DNA of 64,000 bases from Pseudanabaena sp. GTDB lineage: Bacteria > Cyanobacteriota > Cyanobacteriia > Pseudanabaenales > Pseudanabaenaceae. Below, piece by piece: positions 27,442 to 40,200 of the stretch (the stretch's first letter is position 1; every line of letters begins with the position of its first letter). The notes below the pieces were generated by a model, which saw only the letters and a list, made by a program, of their open reading frames with translations, ran no database searches and had not been told where the DNA came from. Both the position numbers and the translations under genes were made by a program. The stretch is taken from NCBI GenBank assembly GCA_003249015.1, contig QBLS01000004.1:1-64000 (forward strand), given 5' to 3'.

Positions 27442-28107
27442 ATGCTTTTACTGCAATTCAGTACCTCTCATTATTGCCGTAAAGCCAGAATGGCTCTAGG
27501 CTACAAGCAAATTTCTTATCAAGTGGAGAACTTGACTCCCCTCTTACACATATGGCGCACTAAGTCTCTCTCAAACACTACAACTGTCCCAGTTCTCTTA
27601 CCAAAACAAAAAAACTGCCCTGCTGTAGTCACTGACTCCACAGAGATTATTAAATTCTTAGAATCCTATCAACCTCAACCGTCTTTGTACCCCGACAATG
27701 CTCTGCAATTAGCAGAAGCCATCCGTTTAGAGGACTATTTTGATGAGTCAATTGGAACAGCCGCTCGAAATGTTTATTGCCAGTTTCGGGCGAATGAGGG
27801 TAAGTATATCGATCCGTCTTGGATGAGCCGCGCTGTAATTGGGATGATTCGTTGGCGTTATGGCATCAATGTTAAGTCTGCGGAAATGGCGTCAGTAAAA
27901 CTTGCCGACGCGATCGCCTTGTTAAGTGAATTTTGGCAAGATGGTTTCTTGGTCGGCGATCGCTTTAGTGTTGCCGATCTCACTGCGGCGGCTCTGCTTT
28001 GCCCGTTAAAGAGCATTCCCTCCTATAGCCTCAAATATCCTTGGTTGTTTGATCGCATTGCCGAAATTCATCAGATCTGCAATGAGCCACTGCCAAAAAA
28101 TTGGTAA
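27442..28107 (+). CDS. Glutathione S-transferase family protein
   Basis: 221 residues. N-terminal thioredoxin-like fold with STSHYCRKARMAL (about 8-20) holding the active Ser/Cys position, TVPVLL (cis-Pro, about 48-53) and D-S-T-E (about 65-68). The C-terminal helical domain has FLVGDRFSVADLTAAALL (about 173-190), the family N-capping motif. Probably conjugates or reduces with glutathione; substrate unknown. Confidence 0.85.
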   Translation: MLLLQFSTSHYCRKARMALGYKQISYQVENLTPLLHIWRTKSLSNTTTVPVLLPKQKNCPAVVTDSTEIIKFLESYQPQPSLYPDNALQLAEAIRLEDYFDESIGTAARNVYCQFRANEGKYIDPSWMSRAVIGMIRWRYGINVKSAEMASVKLADAIALLSEFWQDGFLVGDRFSVADLTAAALLCPLKSIPSYSLKYPWLFDRIAEIHQICNEPLPKNW

Positions 28108-28119
28108 GTAGTCACTTGT

Positions 28120-28166
28120 ACCAAGAAGCGAGTGGCGGCGCGAAGCGCCGCCACTCGTCTTCTGGT
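28120..28166. terminator. Hairpin after the GST gene
   Basis: ACCAAGAAGCGAGTGGCGGC around GCGAAGC, nearly perfect complement on the right. Confidence 0.65.
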
Positions 28167-28360
28167 TGCTGTCGTCAACTATTCAGCAAGCTTGTTACAA
28201 AATTTGCAACTAGGCAATTAGCTGAATCGATCGATGGGAGACTCAAAAGCAAGAAATATAACTGTCGCCAGTCTTGACACACAACCATCAATTTCGCCTC
28301 ACTACGCCGAAATTGATCGTCTGTCCCATGACAACGCAGCAGGTCTTGAGGAGACTAACT

Positions 28361-30886
28361 ATGAAACCAATTAAGCCTTTTTATATCGCCATACCTGCTG
28401 CAATGCTCATCGCAGGAGCGATCGCCCATCGAACCCTTGCCCAGTCCAGCCCGATCGCCACCCCAAATCAAAACAATATCGCCATGGTCAGAACAGGAAT
28501 TATCGAACCAGTTAATGATCGCTCCTCTGTCCCATCAGACATTAAGGAACGTCCTCCCATGGGTGGACTCTATGTGCAGCCCCAACGTCCTGATGAAGTT
28601 CGCAAACAGGCTTTTACCCTCACCAACACTGATGTGAAGGGCAAGATCTCTGGCAACATTTCACGGGTAGAAGTGACCCAAACCTTTCAAAATCCATACG
28701 ATCAGCCCCTAGAGGCAATCTATGTATTTCCATTGCCCGATCAGGCGGCTGTAGATGATATGGAAATCAAGATCGGCGATCGCGTGATTAAAGGTGATAT
28801 CAAAAAACGAGAAGAAGCCAAGGCAATCTATGAACAGGCGCGACAAGAAGGACGTACCGCAGGACTTCTAGAACAAGAACGGGACAATATTTTTACGCAA
28901 TCACTGGCAAATATCAAACCTGGGGAGCAAATCAAAGTCACAATCCGTTACACCGAAAGCCTCAAATTTGAGCAAGGGGACTATGAATTTGTCTTTCCGA
29001 TGGTGGTAGGTCCCCGCTATATTCCAGGACAGGCGATCGATTCACAGGGCAATACTTTTCAGGTTCCCGATGCTTCACGCATCAATCCGCCCATAGTTCC
29101 ACCAGAGACGCGATCAGGTAATGATATCAATGTCAGTCTCCAAATAGATGCTGGCGTTCCCATTCGCAATCTCTATTCCACTTCCCACCGCCTAGACATT
29201 CAAAACAATGGCGAAACTATTCAACTCAAATTGGCAAATGGAGACAATATTCCCAACAAGGATTTGATCGTCCGTTATAGAGTTAGTGGCGATCGCACTG
29301 AACCAACTGTACTCACAACCACCACCGAGCAAGGCGCTCACTTTGCTACTTATCTAATTCCTGCGATCGCCTATCGCCCCAATCAGATTGTGCCTAAGGA
29401 TGTGGTGTTTTTGATGGATACCTCAGGTTCCCAATCGGGCGATCCGATTATCAAGTCACGGGAACTAATGCGCCGATTCATTAATGGCTTAAATCCGAGC
29501 GACACCTTCACAATTATTGACTTCTCTAATACCACGCGCCAGTTATCTAGTTATCCCTTAGCCAATAACGCCATCAACCGCCAAAAAGCGATGAGCTACA
29601 TCGATCAGGTAAATGCCAACGGTGGTACAGAACTGATGAATGGAATCAATGCGGTTTTGAAGTACCCATCTGCACCTGACGGACGCATTCGCAGTGTAGT
29701 CTTAATTACCGATGGCTACATTGGTAATGACAATGAAATCATCGCGGCTGTGCAGAAGAAACTGAAGACAGGTAATCGTCTCTACAGCTTTGGCGTGGGT
29801 GGTTCTGTCAATCGTTACTTGCTAGATCGCGTTGCCGAGGTGGGACGCGGCACATCGCGAGTCGTGCGTCAGGATGAAGCCACCCAAGAAGTTGCCGAAA
29901 AGTTCTTCCGTCAAATTAATAATCCTGTGCTGACCAATATTCAAGTCAAATGGGAAGGCAGTGGCAATGCCCCTGAAATCTATCCTAGCAATGCGCCCGA
30001 TCTGTTTGCTGAGCAGCCTTTAGTTCTATTTGGTAAAAAAGGTGATCGCAGCAATGGCAGACTCAAAATTACAGGGATCGCCGCAGGTGGCGAACGCTAT
30101 GAGCAGACTCTGGATGTCAATTTTGAGAATGGCAATAGCAATTTGGGAATCGCACAACTTTGGGGACGCGCCCGCATCAAAGATTTGATGAATCAGATGT
30201 TTGGCGGCGAGGTCAAGTCTCTAGTCGATGCTGTTACCCAAACCGCATTAAATTATCGCTTGCTCTCCCAATACACAGCTTTTGTGGCAGTTAGCGATGA
30301 AGTGCGCGTCAAACCAGACGGCGGCAAGATCACGGTGCAAGTACCTGTGGAAATGCCTGAAGGTGTGAGCTATGAGGGGATTTTTGGCGGTATGAATGCA
30401 CCAGTGCCAACTGGTATGCCATCAGTGCAAACCTCTAGAGCGATCGGGGGAACCCGTTCCGTGCCTTCCGCACCAAGTGGCAATCTCGCTGAGTCTGCCC
30501 AAGACTTTAGCCGCAGCCGCCCAGAGCCCAAGATTAGAGTTGATGCTGGAATTTCTAGCCCTCAACCACCCACTGCTAAGCCTACTGTTAACTCAAAACT
30601 TCAAGTGATCAGCGTTACAGGCTTCGCTGATGCAGAGACAACTCGCAATGCTCAGCAAGCGATCGCTAAGCAATTGCAGTCGGTAATAGTGCCGACAGGA
30701 CTCAAAGGTAGTCTCATCCTAGAAATCTCTGTGCAAAATGGCAGACTGGTGAAAGTAACTGTCGATGATGTCAACTCCACGGTACAGGATCAAGACTTAC
30801 TAGAAGAGATCAAGCGATCGCTCCAAAATGTAGTTCTTGCGTCCAATGTCAAAGGCTCAGTTCGCTTAACCCTCAGCGTTAACTAA
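28361..30886 (+). CDS. Exported VIT/von Willebrand A domain protein
   Basis: 841 residues from the ATG at 28361, preceded by GAGGAG; an in-frame TTG at 28274 looks like a promoter TTGACA instead. Signal peptide 1-28 (AIAHRTLAQS). VIT domain about 75-210 (KGKISGNISRVEVTQTFQNPYDQPLEAIYVFPLP). The vWA domain starts about 347 with MIDAS DTSGS (D353). A disordered Pro-rich segment lies about 700-755, then a C-terminal TonB/energy-transducer-like fold (GSLILEISVQNGRLVKVTVDD). Acts in the periplasm or outer envelope, probably in protein binding; marine/inter-alpha-trypsin inhibitor-like family. Monocistronic. Confidence 0.88.
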   Translation: MKPIKPFYIAIPAAMLIAGAIAHRTLAQSSPIATPNQNNIAMVRTGIIEPVNDRSSVPSDIKERPPMGGLYVQPQRPDEVRKQAFTLTNTDVKGKISGNISRVEVTQTFQNPYDQPLEAIYVFPLPDQAAVDDMEIKIGDRVIKGDIKKREEAKAIYEQARQEGRTAGLLEQERDNIFTQSLANIKPGEQIKVTIRYTESLKFEQGDYEFVFPMVVGPRYIPGQAIDSQGNTFQVPDASRINPPIVPPETRSGNDINVSLQIDAGVPIRNLYSTSHRLDIQNNGETIQLKLANGDNIPNKDLIVRYRVSGDRTEPTVLTTTTEQGAHFATYLIPAIAYRPNQIVPKDVVFLMDTSGSQSGDPIIKSRELMRRFINGLNPSDTFTIIDFSNTTRQLSSYPLANNAINRQKAMSYIDQVNANGGTELMNGINAVLKYPSAPDGRIRSVVLITDGYIGNDNEIIAAVQKKLKTGNRLYSFGVGGSVNRYLLDRVAEVGRGTSRVVRQDEATQEVAEKFFRQINNPVLTNIQVKWEGSGNAPEIYPSNAPDLFAEQPLVLFGKKGDRSNGRLKITGIAAGGERYEQTLDVNFENGNSNLGIAQLWGRARIKDLMNQMFGGEVKSLVDAVTQTALNYRLLSQYTAFVAVSDEVRVKPDGGKITVQVPVEMPEGVSYEGIFGGMNAPVPTGMPSVQTSRAIGGTRSVPSAPSGNLAESAQDFSRSRPEPKIRVDAGISSPQPPTAKPTVNSKLQVISVTGFADAETTRNAQQAIAKQLQSVIVPTGLKGSLILEISVQNGRLVKVTVDDVNSTVQDQDLLEEIKRSLQNVVLASNVKGSVRLTLSVN

Positions 30887-30923
30887 ACTCAAAAGCTAGA
30901 GAGTTGCGTAGTTATTCATCCTT

Positions 30924-30976
30924 AAACCCAGAAGCCTAGTGGCGGTGCGAAGCACCGCCACTAGGCTTCTGGGTTT
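30924..30976. terminator. Perfect hairpin after the VIT/vWA gene
   Basis: AAACCCAGAAGCCTAGTGGC around GGTGCGAAGCACC; ends in TTTTG. Confidence 0.75.
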
Positions 30977-31025
30977 TGAATTTATGGTGAGCTATTTATT
31001 TGCTGGGAGAAAAATAATATAGCAA

Positions 31026-31153
31026 TATAGCAATTTTAAATATTTAGAAGAGGCTTCGACACTTCGACAGGCTCAGTGCGTCGCTTCGCTCAGCCAACGT
31101 ATACTGCTGGCTGAGCGAAGTCGAAGCCCTAACTCTTATTTGAAACAGCTATA
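31026..31153. mobile_element. 128-bp TATAGC-type MITE, copy 1
   Basis: Ends TATAGCAATTTTAAAT and ATTTGAAACAGCTATA (imperfect inverted repeats). Inner part contains GGCTTCGAC...CTGGCTGAGCGAAGTCGAAGCC. Same length as 45607-45734 with a handful of mismatches. TA at both ends suggests an IS630/Tc1-like TA target. Confidence 0.8.
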
Positions 31154-31254
31154 TTGTGGTCTTCAGCGCTAACTTTTACTTTTTGTTGTGATACTTATTG
31201 TTATTTTTGCCACTGGCTTGGGTAGTATATTGCAGTCAGGTTGGTAAAAGTGTT

Positions 31255-34200
31255 ATGTCTGATTCTAAGCAAAGCCGCAAAATTAATCGTTTCTTTGCCG
31301 AATTTATCGCCAAATTAAGAAAATGGCTGAATAAAATTGGTAGCCCAATTCGGATCAGTCGAAGATTTGTACGGCAGTTGCTCGGTGCATCAAGGGGGCA
31401 ACGCAAGGGCAATGTGGGGGGATTTGTACTGCCAACGGTGACCTTAGTAACCTTGGTGGTTACATTGCTGGTAGTTACAACCGTGTCGCGTTCATCAGAG
31501 CGGGCGCAGACTGCGGCAAATGCTAGACAGGAGCAAGTATTTAGGAGCTCTGCAACTCCGATTATTGATCGCGCTAGGATCAAGATTGATGCTTTACTAA
31601 ATGACGATAAACTACCGCGAACTACTCCGCCCGAAGAAGTCCTAGACAGTGTAATTACCAACGACAGTGGAAAGTATACTTTCCCAGATGAAACTCGTTT
31701 ACAGTTAGCCTACAATTTTCCAGGTTCCGCAAACTCAATTGTAACTGGCGGTAGCATAGATAGTAGAGAATATGTATCGACAGCATGGAAATTTCCCATT
31801 GATACTGATAACAATGGGAAGTTTGACTCCTACGGCATCTACAGTATTCTCCTACGCGCCCGCCCGTCAGCAACCATAGATCGCCCTGTGATTCCGATTG
31901 AGTCAAGAGCCTTGCCAATGGATGAAACCACGCTAGCGGGAGCTTGTACTCAGGCTAGTACTGGGGCTAACGTGGCTAGTGATGGCGGCTGGACTCTATC
32001 GGGGAATCGCCTCCGCAAGTCGTTTTTTGTATATTCTGTAACAGTCCCTATCACTTCTAGAGATAGCTTCCCAACGGAACTAACTGAAGCCCAAAAAAAT
32101 GCTTCCTATGAAACATTCAATGGTGTTACATCAATTAGCGCTCTAGAACTTCAACAAGATCGCGCAAGATCTCCTCAAAATAATAATGCTGTGTTTTTTG
32201 AAGGAGATCTGGAATTAGTTAATATTGCGACTTTCCGACTCAATGGAAGAGTCTACACAGCGGGTAATATGATGGTTGGAGCTGCTAACGGCAACCCAAT
32301 TACTTTCTATCAAGTTAGTAGCTCTGGTGGAAATCCTGCGAATCCTTCCCAATCTACAACTATTCCTGATCAGTATGGCTCTTGCTACTATGAGAAAAAG
32401 AATAGTGAAATTATTGTTGCTGGTCAACTAGTTGAAGGAGATGCGGTCACAGATACACTACCAGTCAATAAAGATAGAGTTAATGTTGATTTATTCTTTG
32501 GTGCAGGACCTGGGGTTCCTCCCTTTGATCCAACTGCTACTAATCCACCAGGACGCAAGTTTATTGATAGCACCAATAAAAGTGTATCTGACCTTAGTTC
32601 TAGGGTTGCCCTCAACGACTTTGCTTACAACAATCGCATTGCAGCTCTGGTTACTGAAGCTGTACGGAAAAATGGAAATGTGTCCGTTCCATCGCCCATA
32701 CCTGCAAATTTTAGCGTAGAGAACCTTACCTACGCGAATACTGCTACTAAAGATCCTATATCTGTTCAAGAAGATTTAGTTAAACGGATTAAGGATGAAG
32801 CTTTAACTTCTCAAGATGAAGTTGACACCGCTAGAAGAGCTGCTTTTACAGCATATTTTGGCGAACGGACTCGCCGAGTTTCTTTTGGTCAGATTCCTTT
32901 TACCACAGTTGAATCTTTTAATCCGACAACTTCCAACCTCTTGACTCGTATTCCTGTATTGAATAAGCCTGGGGAAGATGAGCTAGCTCCTCCTGTGGAT
33001 TGGATGTTGCCCGTCTTCACTAATCCTAATTTTGGTAAAGCAGTAACTGCCTATAACTTATCAACTGGGGCTGGCTTTGATGGCAAAGGCGTGATTACTG
33101 GTGCAGCAGCAGCTCCTGTTGGAGGACTGACACTACTCAATACAACTAATCCTAATAGACTCAACTTGAGAGCCAGTGATCCTGACTTAGTGGTGACTGC
33201 CAATGAGTCTGAGCTGGGCGATCGCGTTCTCGTTGGTAATGGTCTGCCTGCTAGATGGCTGAAGAGAAATGACATTACTAATCAATTGGAATTTGTCGGT
33301 GATCGCGAACGCAACTTAATTTCAACTGTATCAGGAGCCAGTGGAATTAGTTGGGATAACCCTTCAGGCGCGGGCGATCGCTATCGTAATACTCGCTCAG
33401 TCACTCTCAGCAGCCTTGGCGTAACTGAGCGCGGCGGATTTTGGGAACTATCCGCATCCCTTGATCCAGCAGTAACTGACCTTGCTGACATAACTAGACC
33501 ATTAATCCCCGAAGTCTCACCTCGTACTGGGGGCTTGCGAGTAGTCACCAATGCAGGTATCTACAGTCGTCGCCCTGATCAGACCTTTTTACCCCGATTC
33601 CGTACTGGTTTTGTTGATAATCCTGCTACGGCGGCAAATGAGTCCAGTATGCCGCTTTGGAATGGTAGACCAATTGACAACCCGATTACAGCTATTGATG
33701 AGTCAAAGTTTGCTGAGAAAAGTTGTACGACTGTGGGTTGTGTTGATGATGGCAGCAGGAACTTTGTAGTTTGGCAAGATTCGATGCCAATGACAGGAGT
33801 TGCTGGAGATAACCGCAGAGGTGATTTACAAATGCGGGCTTCTGCGATTTATCACTATAAATACGATGCCTACAATCCCATTGGCGCAGCAGCTAACTAT
33901 CAAACTCCGATCGCCTGTGTTAGCAGCTATTATGATCCAACTGATACAGTTACAGCTAGAAATGCGCCAATTGGTGGTGTTCCTGCTCCTTGGAACCCTG
34001 ACCCCAATGGTCGTTCTAACAATGGCTTAGTCTATAGGGTTGGACAAACCGCGGATGGTTTTGACTTTGCTGGCATTAGTATCAACGCTGATGGATTATT
34101 TGGTGGCTTTACTGCAGCCGCAAATAATCCTGCAAGTTTATTAGTACCTCTCAGAGATCGCCTCGCCTATCAAGCTAACCTAATCTTCCCCAATGGCAGA

Positions 34201-37200
34201 TTTGTTAATGAACCGTTACGAGAAGTAATCAAAAAGTTAATCGCCACGCCTACTGTCCCCTTGACCTTGCCACAGCAGTCAACCCTTGACTCTAACCTCT
34301 GTGCTTTGCAAATTCTTGATGGCACACTTACCCTTGCCAATACAACGGCTGCAAGTGCCGCGATTGCACCTGCGGCAATTGCGGGCAATCCTGCCCTCAC
34401 GACAGTACAACTTCCCCATGGTGCTTTCCGCGAGAGTACTTTCCTTGATGGTCGCGAAGTCAAATCTCTCAATCGTAACGAGTCTCTCACAGAAGGAGCA
34501 GTCGGTAATGAGCCACGCAGTACTAGCAATGCGTCTCAACAGGGACTTGCGATCGCTACTAAAAATCGCGCTGATATTTACGACCTAGAGCTAGAGCAAC
34601 GCCAGCCTCTAGAAATTCGGGCTACGGACATTGACATGGATCGTCTGCGCGGCTCAAGGATATCTGGTGGCAACAACACAGGGCTAGCAACTGATTTCTT
34701 GTTACCTTACAGTGGTCTTATCTATGCGACTCGTGAAGATGCCCTTGAAGATCTCAGCTATTTTGATAGAGATCCTGTCACGGGTGATCCTGTACTGACA
34801 GATGATGTCAAGCGTAAAAATCTGAGCTCCACTGACTTCTTGCTTGACCCAACTCGCAAGCCTAGCAGCATCCGCCTGATCAATGGCTATCGCCTCTGGC
34901 GCAGTGACTTAACTCCTGCTAATTTGCCCAATGTCAATGGAACAGCGCCAGTATCTAATACAAACTATGCTGCCTATCCGCTTACAGATGCAACTCGTGG
35001 TGAAAAAGGACTGGCGATGGTGTCAAACTTGCCAGTTTACGTCAAGGCTCAGTTTGATCCAGCCAATGCAGCGGCGATCCCTAGCTTTAACAGGCACACT
35101 AGACAGGAGTTTACACAGCTCTTAAATGAGGACATTACCACTCCAGCTAATATTTGGAATAATTTTTATCGCCGCCATGCCAATGTTAGTCCTACTGATA
35201 GGTTAGATCCTAACTTTGCCTGTCGTCCTGACCCGACTAGTCAATGCACCCTAGGTGACGAGTGGAGACCCGCAACTATACTGGCTGACTCAGTGACTGT
35301 ACTATCAGCCAGTTTCCGTGATGGCTACCGCACCGATGGCGACTTTGATCTTCGCAACAATACCAATACCTCGACAAGTATTAATTGGCAGTCTCAACTC
35401 AATCCTGTCCGATACCCTAATGACCCGATTAAGGATAGTAGTTATGTACTAGATCGCCGTCGTTTGGGATTCTTTAACAATAGTTTTGTGACTAGCTATC
35501 CTTGGTTACAAAGACGAAACTCTGACGGTGCGCTTGTGCCAGACTCAAATCTATGGCCCGCTTCACCAGCTAGCAATCCTCCTAATAACGGTAACTTGGC
35601 TAGCTACAACGCCAATGGTGTAACACCAATTCAGCGCCGCATTAACTTCCCCGAATATGGCATGGAAATCTGCCGCAAAATCCCTGTGAGTGAATGTACT
35701 TTCTCGGACTGGGTGAAGGCAGGGGCTGGAACAACCACATTACCAAGATTTAATGCCGATGGAACGATTTTGACTGCTGGTAGTGGTAGCACTGATAATC
35801 GCACCGAAACTGGATCTCCACGTTTCATTAGTCCTGCTGACTTTAGATTTGCAAGACGTTTATCCTTCTTGCGTTTTAATGATATTTACCAAGATGGCAA
35901 CCAACAGCTAATTTTTGCAGGCAGTTGCCGAAATCCTGCCAATCCTCCTGTGATCTGGCCGATGGCGATCGGTGTTACCAACGGATTTAGTGCTGATGGC
36001 TTTACCTATCCACAGGTAATGGGCGATCGCGAAACTCCGTTCGAGATCAGTAACGACAATAGAAACAACAGCTACGGTACTGTCCCATGTCCTGAGCGCG
36101 GTATTAGAGTTACGATCGGCTCTGGTAACCAAGATTTCGTAGAAGGACGCAGACGCGATCAAAACCAAAGAACAGGTGGAACTGCTATTGGTTCATTAGA
36201 AGCACAGCTAGGTGGTTCAGATGACCTTCCCAGAGTTACATGGGGTACAGGTAACGATAATGGGGCAACAACCATCCCCAACACCACAGGCAGTGTAACT
36301 AACGACCCTGACAACAACAGTGGTCAGAGCAGCACTAGTACTACCAATCCTGCTAACAACCCGACCAATAGATCGCGCAGTACTAATAATGCTGTTTACA
36401 GAAGGTTCAACTTCAATGTTGAGATCGAAGGCTCTGACAGAGCTGCTCTCGGCGCAGGACAAACAATAAGGGTTAGAGTCACGCTCGTACCGAATGGTAC
36501 AGCTAGACCAGGGGAAATTGGCACTAACAACTTCCCTGTACTACCTTCTGGAAATTTTCGTGATAATTTGCCTTCTAAGTTCCCATCTATAGGTGACAGT
36601 ATTACTGTTGCCCAAACTAAAGCAGACTATCTCAATCGCTTAGTTAACCCTGCAACTACTGCATTAACGATGACAGTACCTGGCACTGTCAATACTCAGA
36701 CGCTAGACGGTACTACAGGAGCAGTCACCAATGCTACTGGTACTATCGGCACGAGCATCACTGTTCCAGCAAGTGGTGGGCAGTATCCTCGTCTAAGAAT
36801 TGGACCTACGAGCGCAGAAACTGTCGTCCCTGAGCAAGCGACCTGCGAAGCTAATCGCTACTGTACAGTCCTAACTTGGACAGGACCAACCAGCACAACC
36901 GCCGACCCCACTACTAAGACTGTGACAGTGTTGGTGGTTCGCGACAGTGCCGATGAGCCGAATGATGAAGACTTTCAAATTCGCCTTGACAATGTCAGAG
37001 GACCCCAAGCCACCTATGGCAGTAACCGCACCAGACGGGGACGGATTCAAACTGACAACCAACCTGCTAACCCTGCCTGCGGATCAGGGACGACTCTTAC
37101 CTTTACTAATAACGATGATGCCATCTCTACTGTAACCGCTGCAGTTTGTCCCACACCCACGCCAACTCCCACGCCAACTCCAACACCCACACCCACACCC

Positions 37201-40200
37201 ACACCAACTCCCACACCAACTCCCACACCCACGCCAACTGCAACCCCTGGTGGTGGTGGTGTTACCTCGATTAGCCAACCTGTATTTGCAGCATTGCCTT
37301 CTAGTTCTTCTAAATTACCTTTGGCAATGATCAGTTCCCCTGCGGCGGCTTATCCGTTCCCCCATGCTTCAGGAGACATCTTCGATCGTCCTTTTTCACC
37401 ACCATCTGATACTGAAAATGCAGGTAATGATGGCAAGCGCTATGTATGGGGTGATGATGCTAATGATGATGGCATTACTGACAACCTGAATATTTTCCCA
37501 AATATTCCACCTCGTCCCGCCCCTGGTGGAGAGATTCCCATGTTGCCTGGTAAGTTCAACCGTCCTATCGACAACAGTAACAATGAACAGATGACGAGAA
37601 CTCGCCCAGCAGCTCGCGATCGTACCCTATGGTACAGAGTTTCTAATGGTGATGCCAACTTCATTGGCGAATCCGAGAGTCTTCTCTATCGTAATGATAG
37701 GAATCTATACATTAATAACCTCAGTTTCCCCAACATTGGTGGTGGTAGCACTGGTAATTTAAGAGCCAATCTTAGTAGCACAGGGTCATTGGTGTTGCCG
37801 CCCACGCCATGTATTAGCTTAGTAGATGGCACTGTCGATCAGCGTTGTACCACTAAGTCCTATACATTTGGGCAGAACACAACATTTACCCTCGGTACTA
37901 CGACTGCCGAAACTGTAGGAACGACGCTACTTAACCTCAACCTTCCTTCTAACCCTCACTTCCCATCTGACGATAGAAGCACACCTAACGGCATTAGCTC
38001 TGTGCAGCCTGCAACCAGCTTTGTAGTCTGTGGTGGTACAGGTAACTCCCGCAGGTATCAGACTATTGAGCGCCCATCTCTCGGTAAAACTGATGTCAGT
38101 GCCAGTAGCTGCTCACAAGGTGCCAACACTCCTGGAAGAGCAATTAGAGACTTTGTGGGTACTTTGCCTACAGGTACAGGCACAAGCCTAGTCGGTGGCA
38201 CTGGCTTGCTCAGCGCTAAGCTCAATCCTGGAAATACTGGAGGTGACACATTTATCGGGCTTGAGCCTGTGGTCACGAATACCGCTGGTACAGTTCCTCT
38301 TCCTGCTGCTTCCAATGCTTTAGATAGAGGCACAATTCCTTTTACAGTTAATGACAGTACTAATGTAATTACAGCGGCTGTAGGGACAACAGGTGTCACA
38401 TTTGCCAATACTAGCCCCAATCAACAAGTACGCCTATACCCCATCACTAAGAACGGTCAGCTACCGCAATACACTCAACAGTTCCCATTCTCAAGTGGTT
38501 TGATAAGTAGCACTCTTACGTCATCCGCAGATGTTGTTAATGATGAACAGGTTGCACTCAGTGGCATCACCGCTATTGCTGCAACTGCAACAGGTTTAAA
38601 CAACGGTACTTACTTTGTGGTTAACAAAGTCGGTAATGAATTTGGTCTTGCGACATCGCCTGGCGGCACGCCGATTACCTTCATTGCAAGTGGTTTACTA
38701 AATGGAAACCTCGTTGTTACAAGACGGTTGAATGTCGAGTCTACCTATTATGTTCGTGATGTTGTGTCTTCTCCTCCTGCTTCAACACAGCAGTTTAAGC
38801 TGTCTTTGACTGACGGAGGATCTGAGATCAACATCATTAATCAGGGTGTTGGTAGGTTTGGTTTCAGTATGAATGTGGTCTTGAGAGCACAAAATACCCA
38901 TGCTGACAACCGAGTTCATGTGTACAGTATCGGCGATACTACTCCTGCTGATACCATCTCGACAGGGCTAGGTCAGGCTGATACACCCTTTACCCCTGAT
39001 GTGCGAGTTCTCTCTGGTACACTTACCCTTAGAGCTAACTGCGCTGACCCTGTGACTGGTGCTGATAGTGCTTGTACCCCTACTAGCGTGAGACGTGGAC
39101 CTAGCCCAGTCTTTATTCTCCGAGGATTGCCCAATGAGAGTGTTGAGTTTAAGGGGCTACAGATCAGGCTTGATGGAGTCGATCCTAACAATGTCTTCTG
39201 GGTCTCTTCTCGTGCAGAACAGAGGCTCCCTCTAGGCACTACTACTGGGAACAGACTAACTTCTACAAGTACTGATTCAAGGCTAAACAACAATAGAAGG
39301 GTTATCCTCTCTGCACCCGCTACAGGAACATTCCCAACGCAACTGCAAGCTTCCAGCACCTACTATGTGATTAACAAAACTGCTAGTGACTTCCAACTAT
39401 CTAGAACTCAAGGTGGCGCAGCAGAAACCTTTACAAATGGTACGACTATCGCTGCGAGGCTGGCGGCTGAACCTGCCTTTGTCTTTGAAGGATTACAAGG
39501 AAGACCAAATATCATCACTGGTAATTTCCTTGGCTATACCACAAGCACCACTGATGCACCAACAGAAGACAATACCAGTGTCTTCACTGTTAGAAAGGAT
39601 GGAAGTCTTAGATCTGATGGCAGCGTTATTGACAAAGACTACAACTCATTTAGAGGTGTACGCTTCCTTGGACTATGGGGTGATGCTCCTAAGATCAACA
39701 ACGAAACTTTGTTGGTAGCGATGACTTCCGTTGACGAGCCAGCACTGGTTCCAGTCTTGCAGCTAAATGTGCCAAATACCAATAGTGGATCTGATGACAT
39801 CAGTCAGCCTGCTAACTTAGGTAGAGGGGGCTTTGGCTTTAACGGGCGACCCAGTGGAACAGGCGAGGCTGCCCGTGAGGGTCAATGGGTAATCCGCCCC
39901 AGAAACACTGAGGTTAATGTTTACTTTGTGGCAGGTAGCACGCCATCTAGGAATGGAGTTCCTTACAGGGTTTCTACAACTAGATTTAATGACACGGTAC
40001 TAGCTCCACCTGCTGCGGATACTAGCCTAAATGTTGGAGAGACTGGTGGTGGCTTGGCTAACTTTGTCCGCTTCCTCGAAAACTGGCAAGACTTGTCAGT
40101 TAAGATTACAGGTGGATTTATTCAAAACACCAAGAGCCGATTTGCTACTGCTCCCTTTGCTCCAACTCCTATCATTTCTGGTGTTGCTGATACCACGACA

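Noticed and set aside
28274-28360. Longer start (TTG) for the VIT/vWA protein
   Set aside because: The TTG is part of a TTGACA promoter-like box; the ATG at 28361 has an RBS and yields a clean signal peptide.
36880-37260. Possible CRISPR-like or tandem array in hpsA
   Set aside because: It is an in-frame Pro-Thr coding microsatellite with hexamer units, not repeat-spacer structure.
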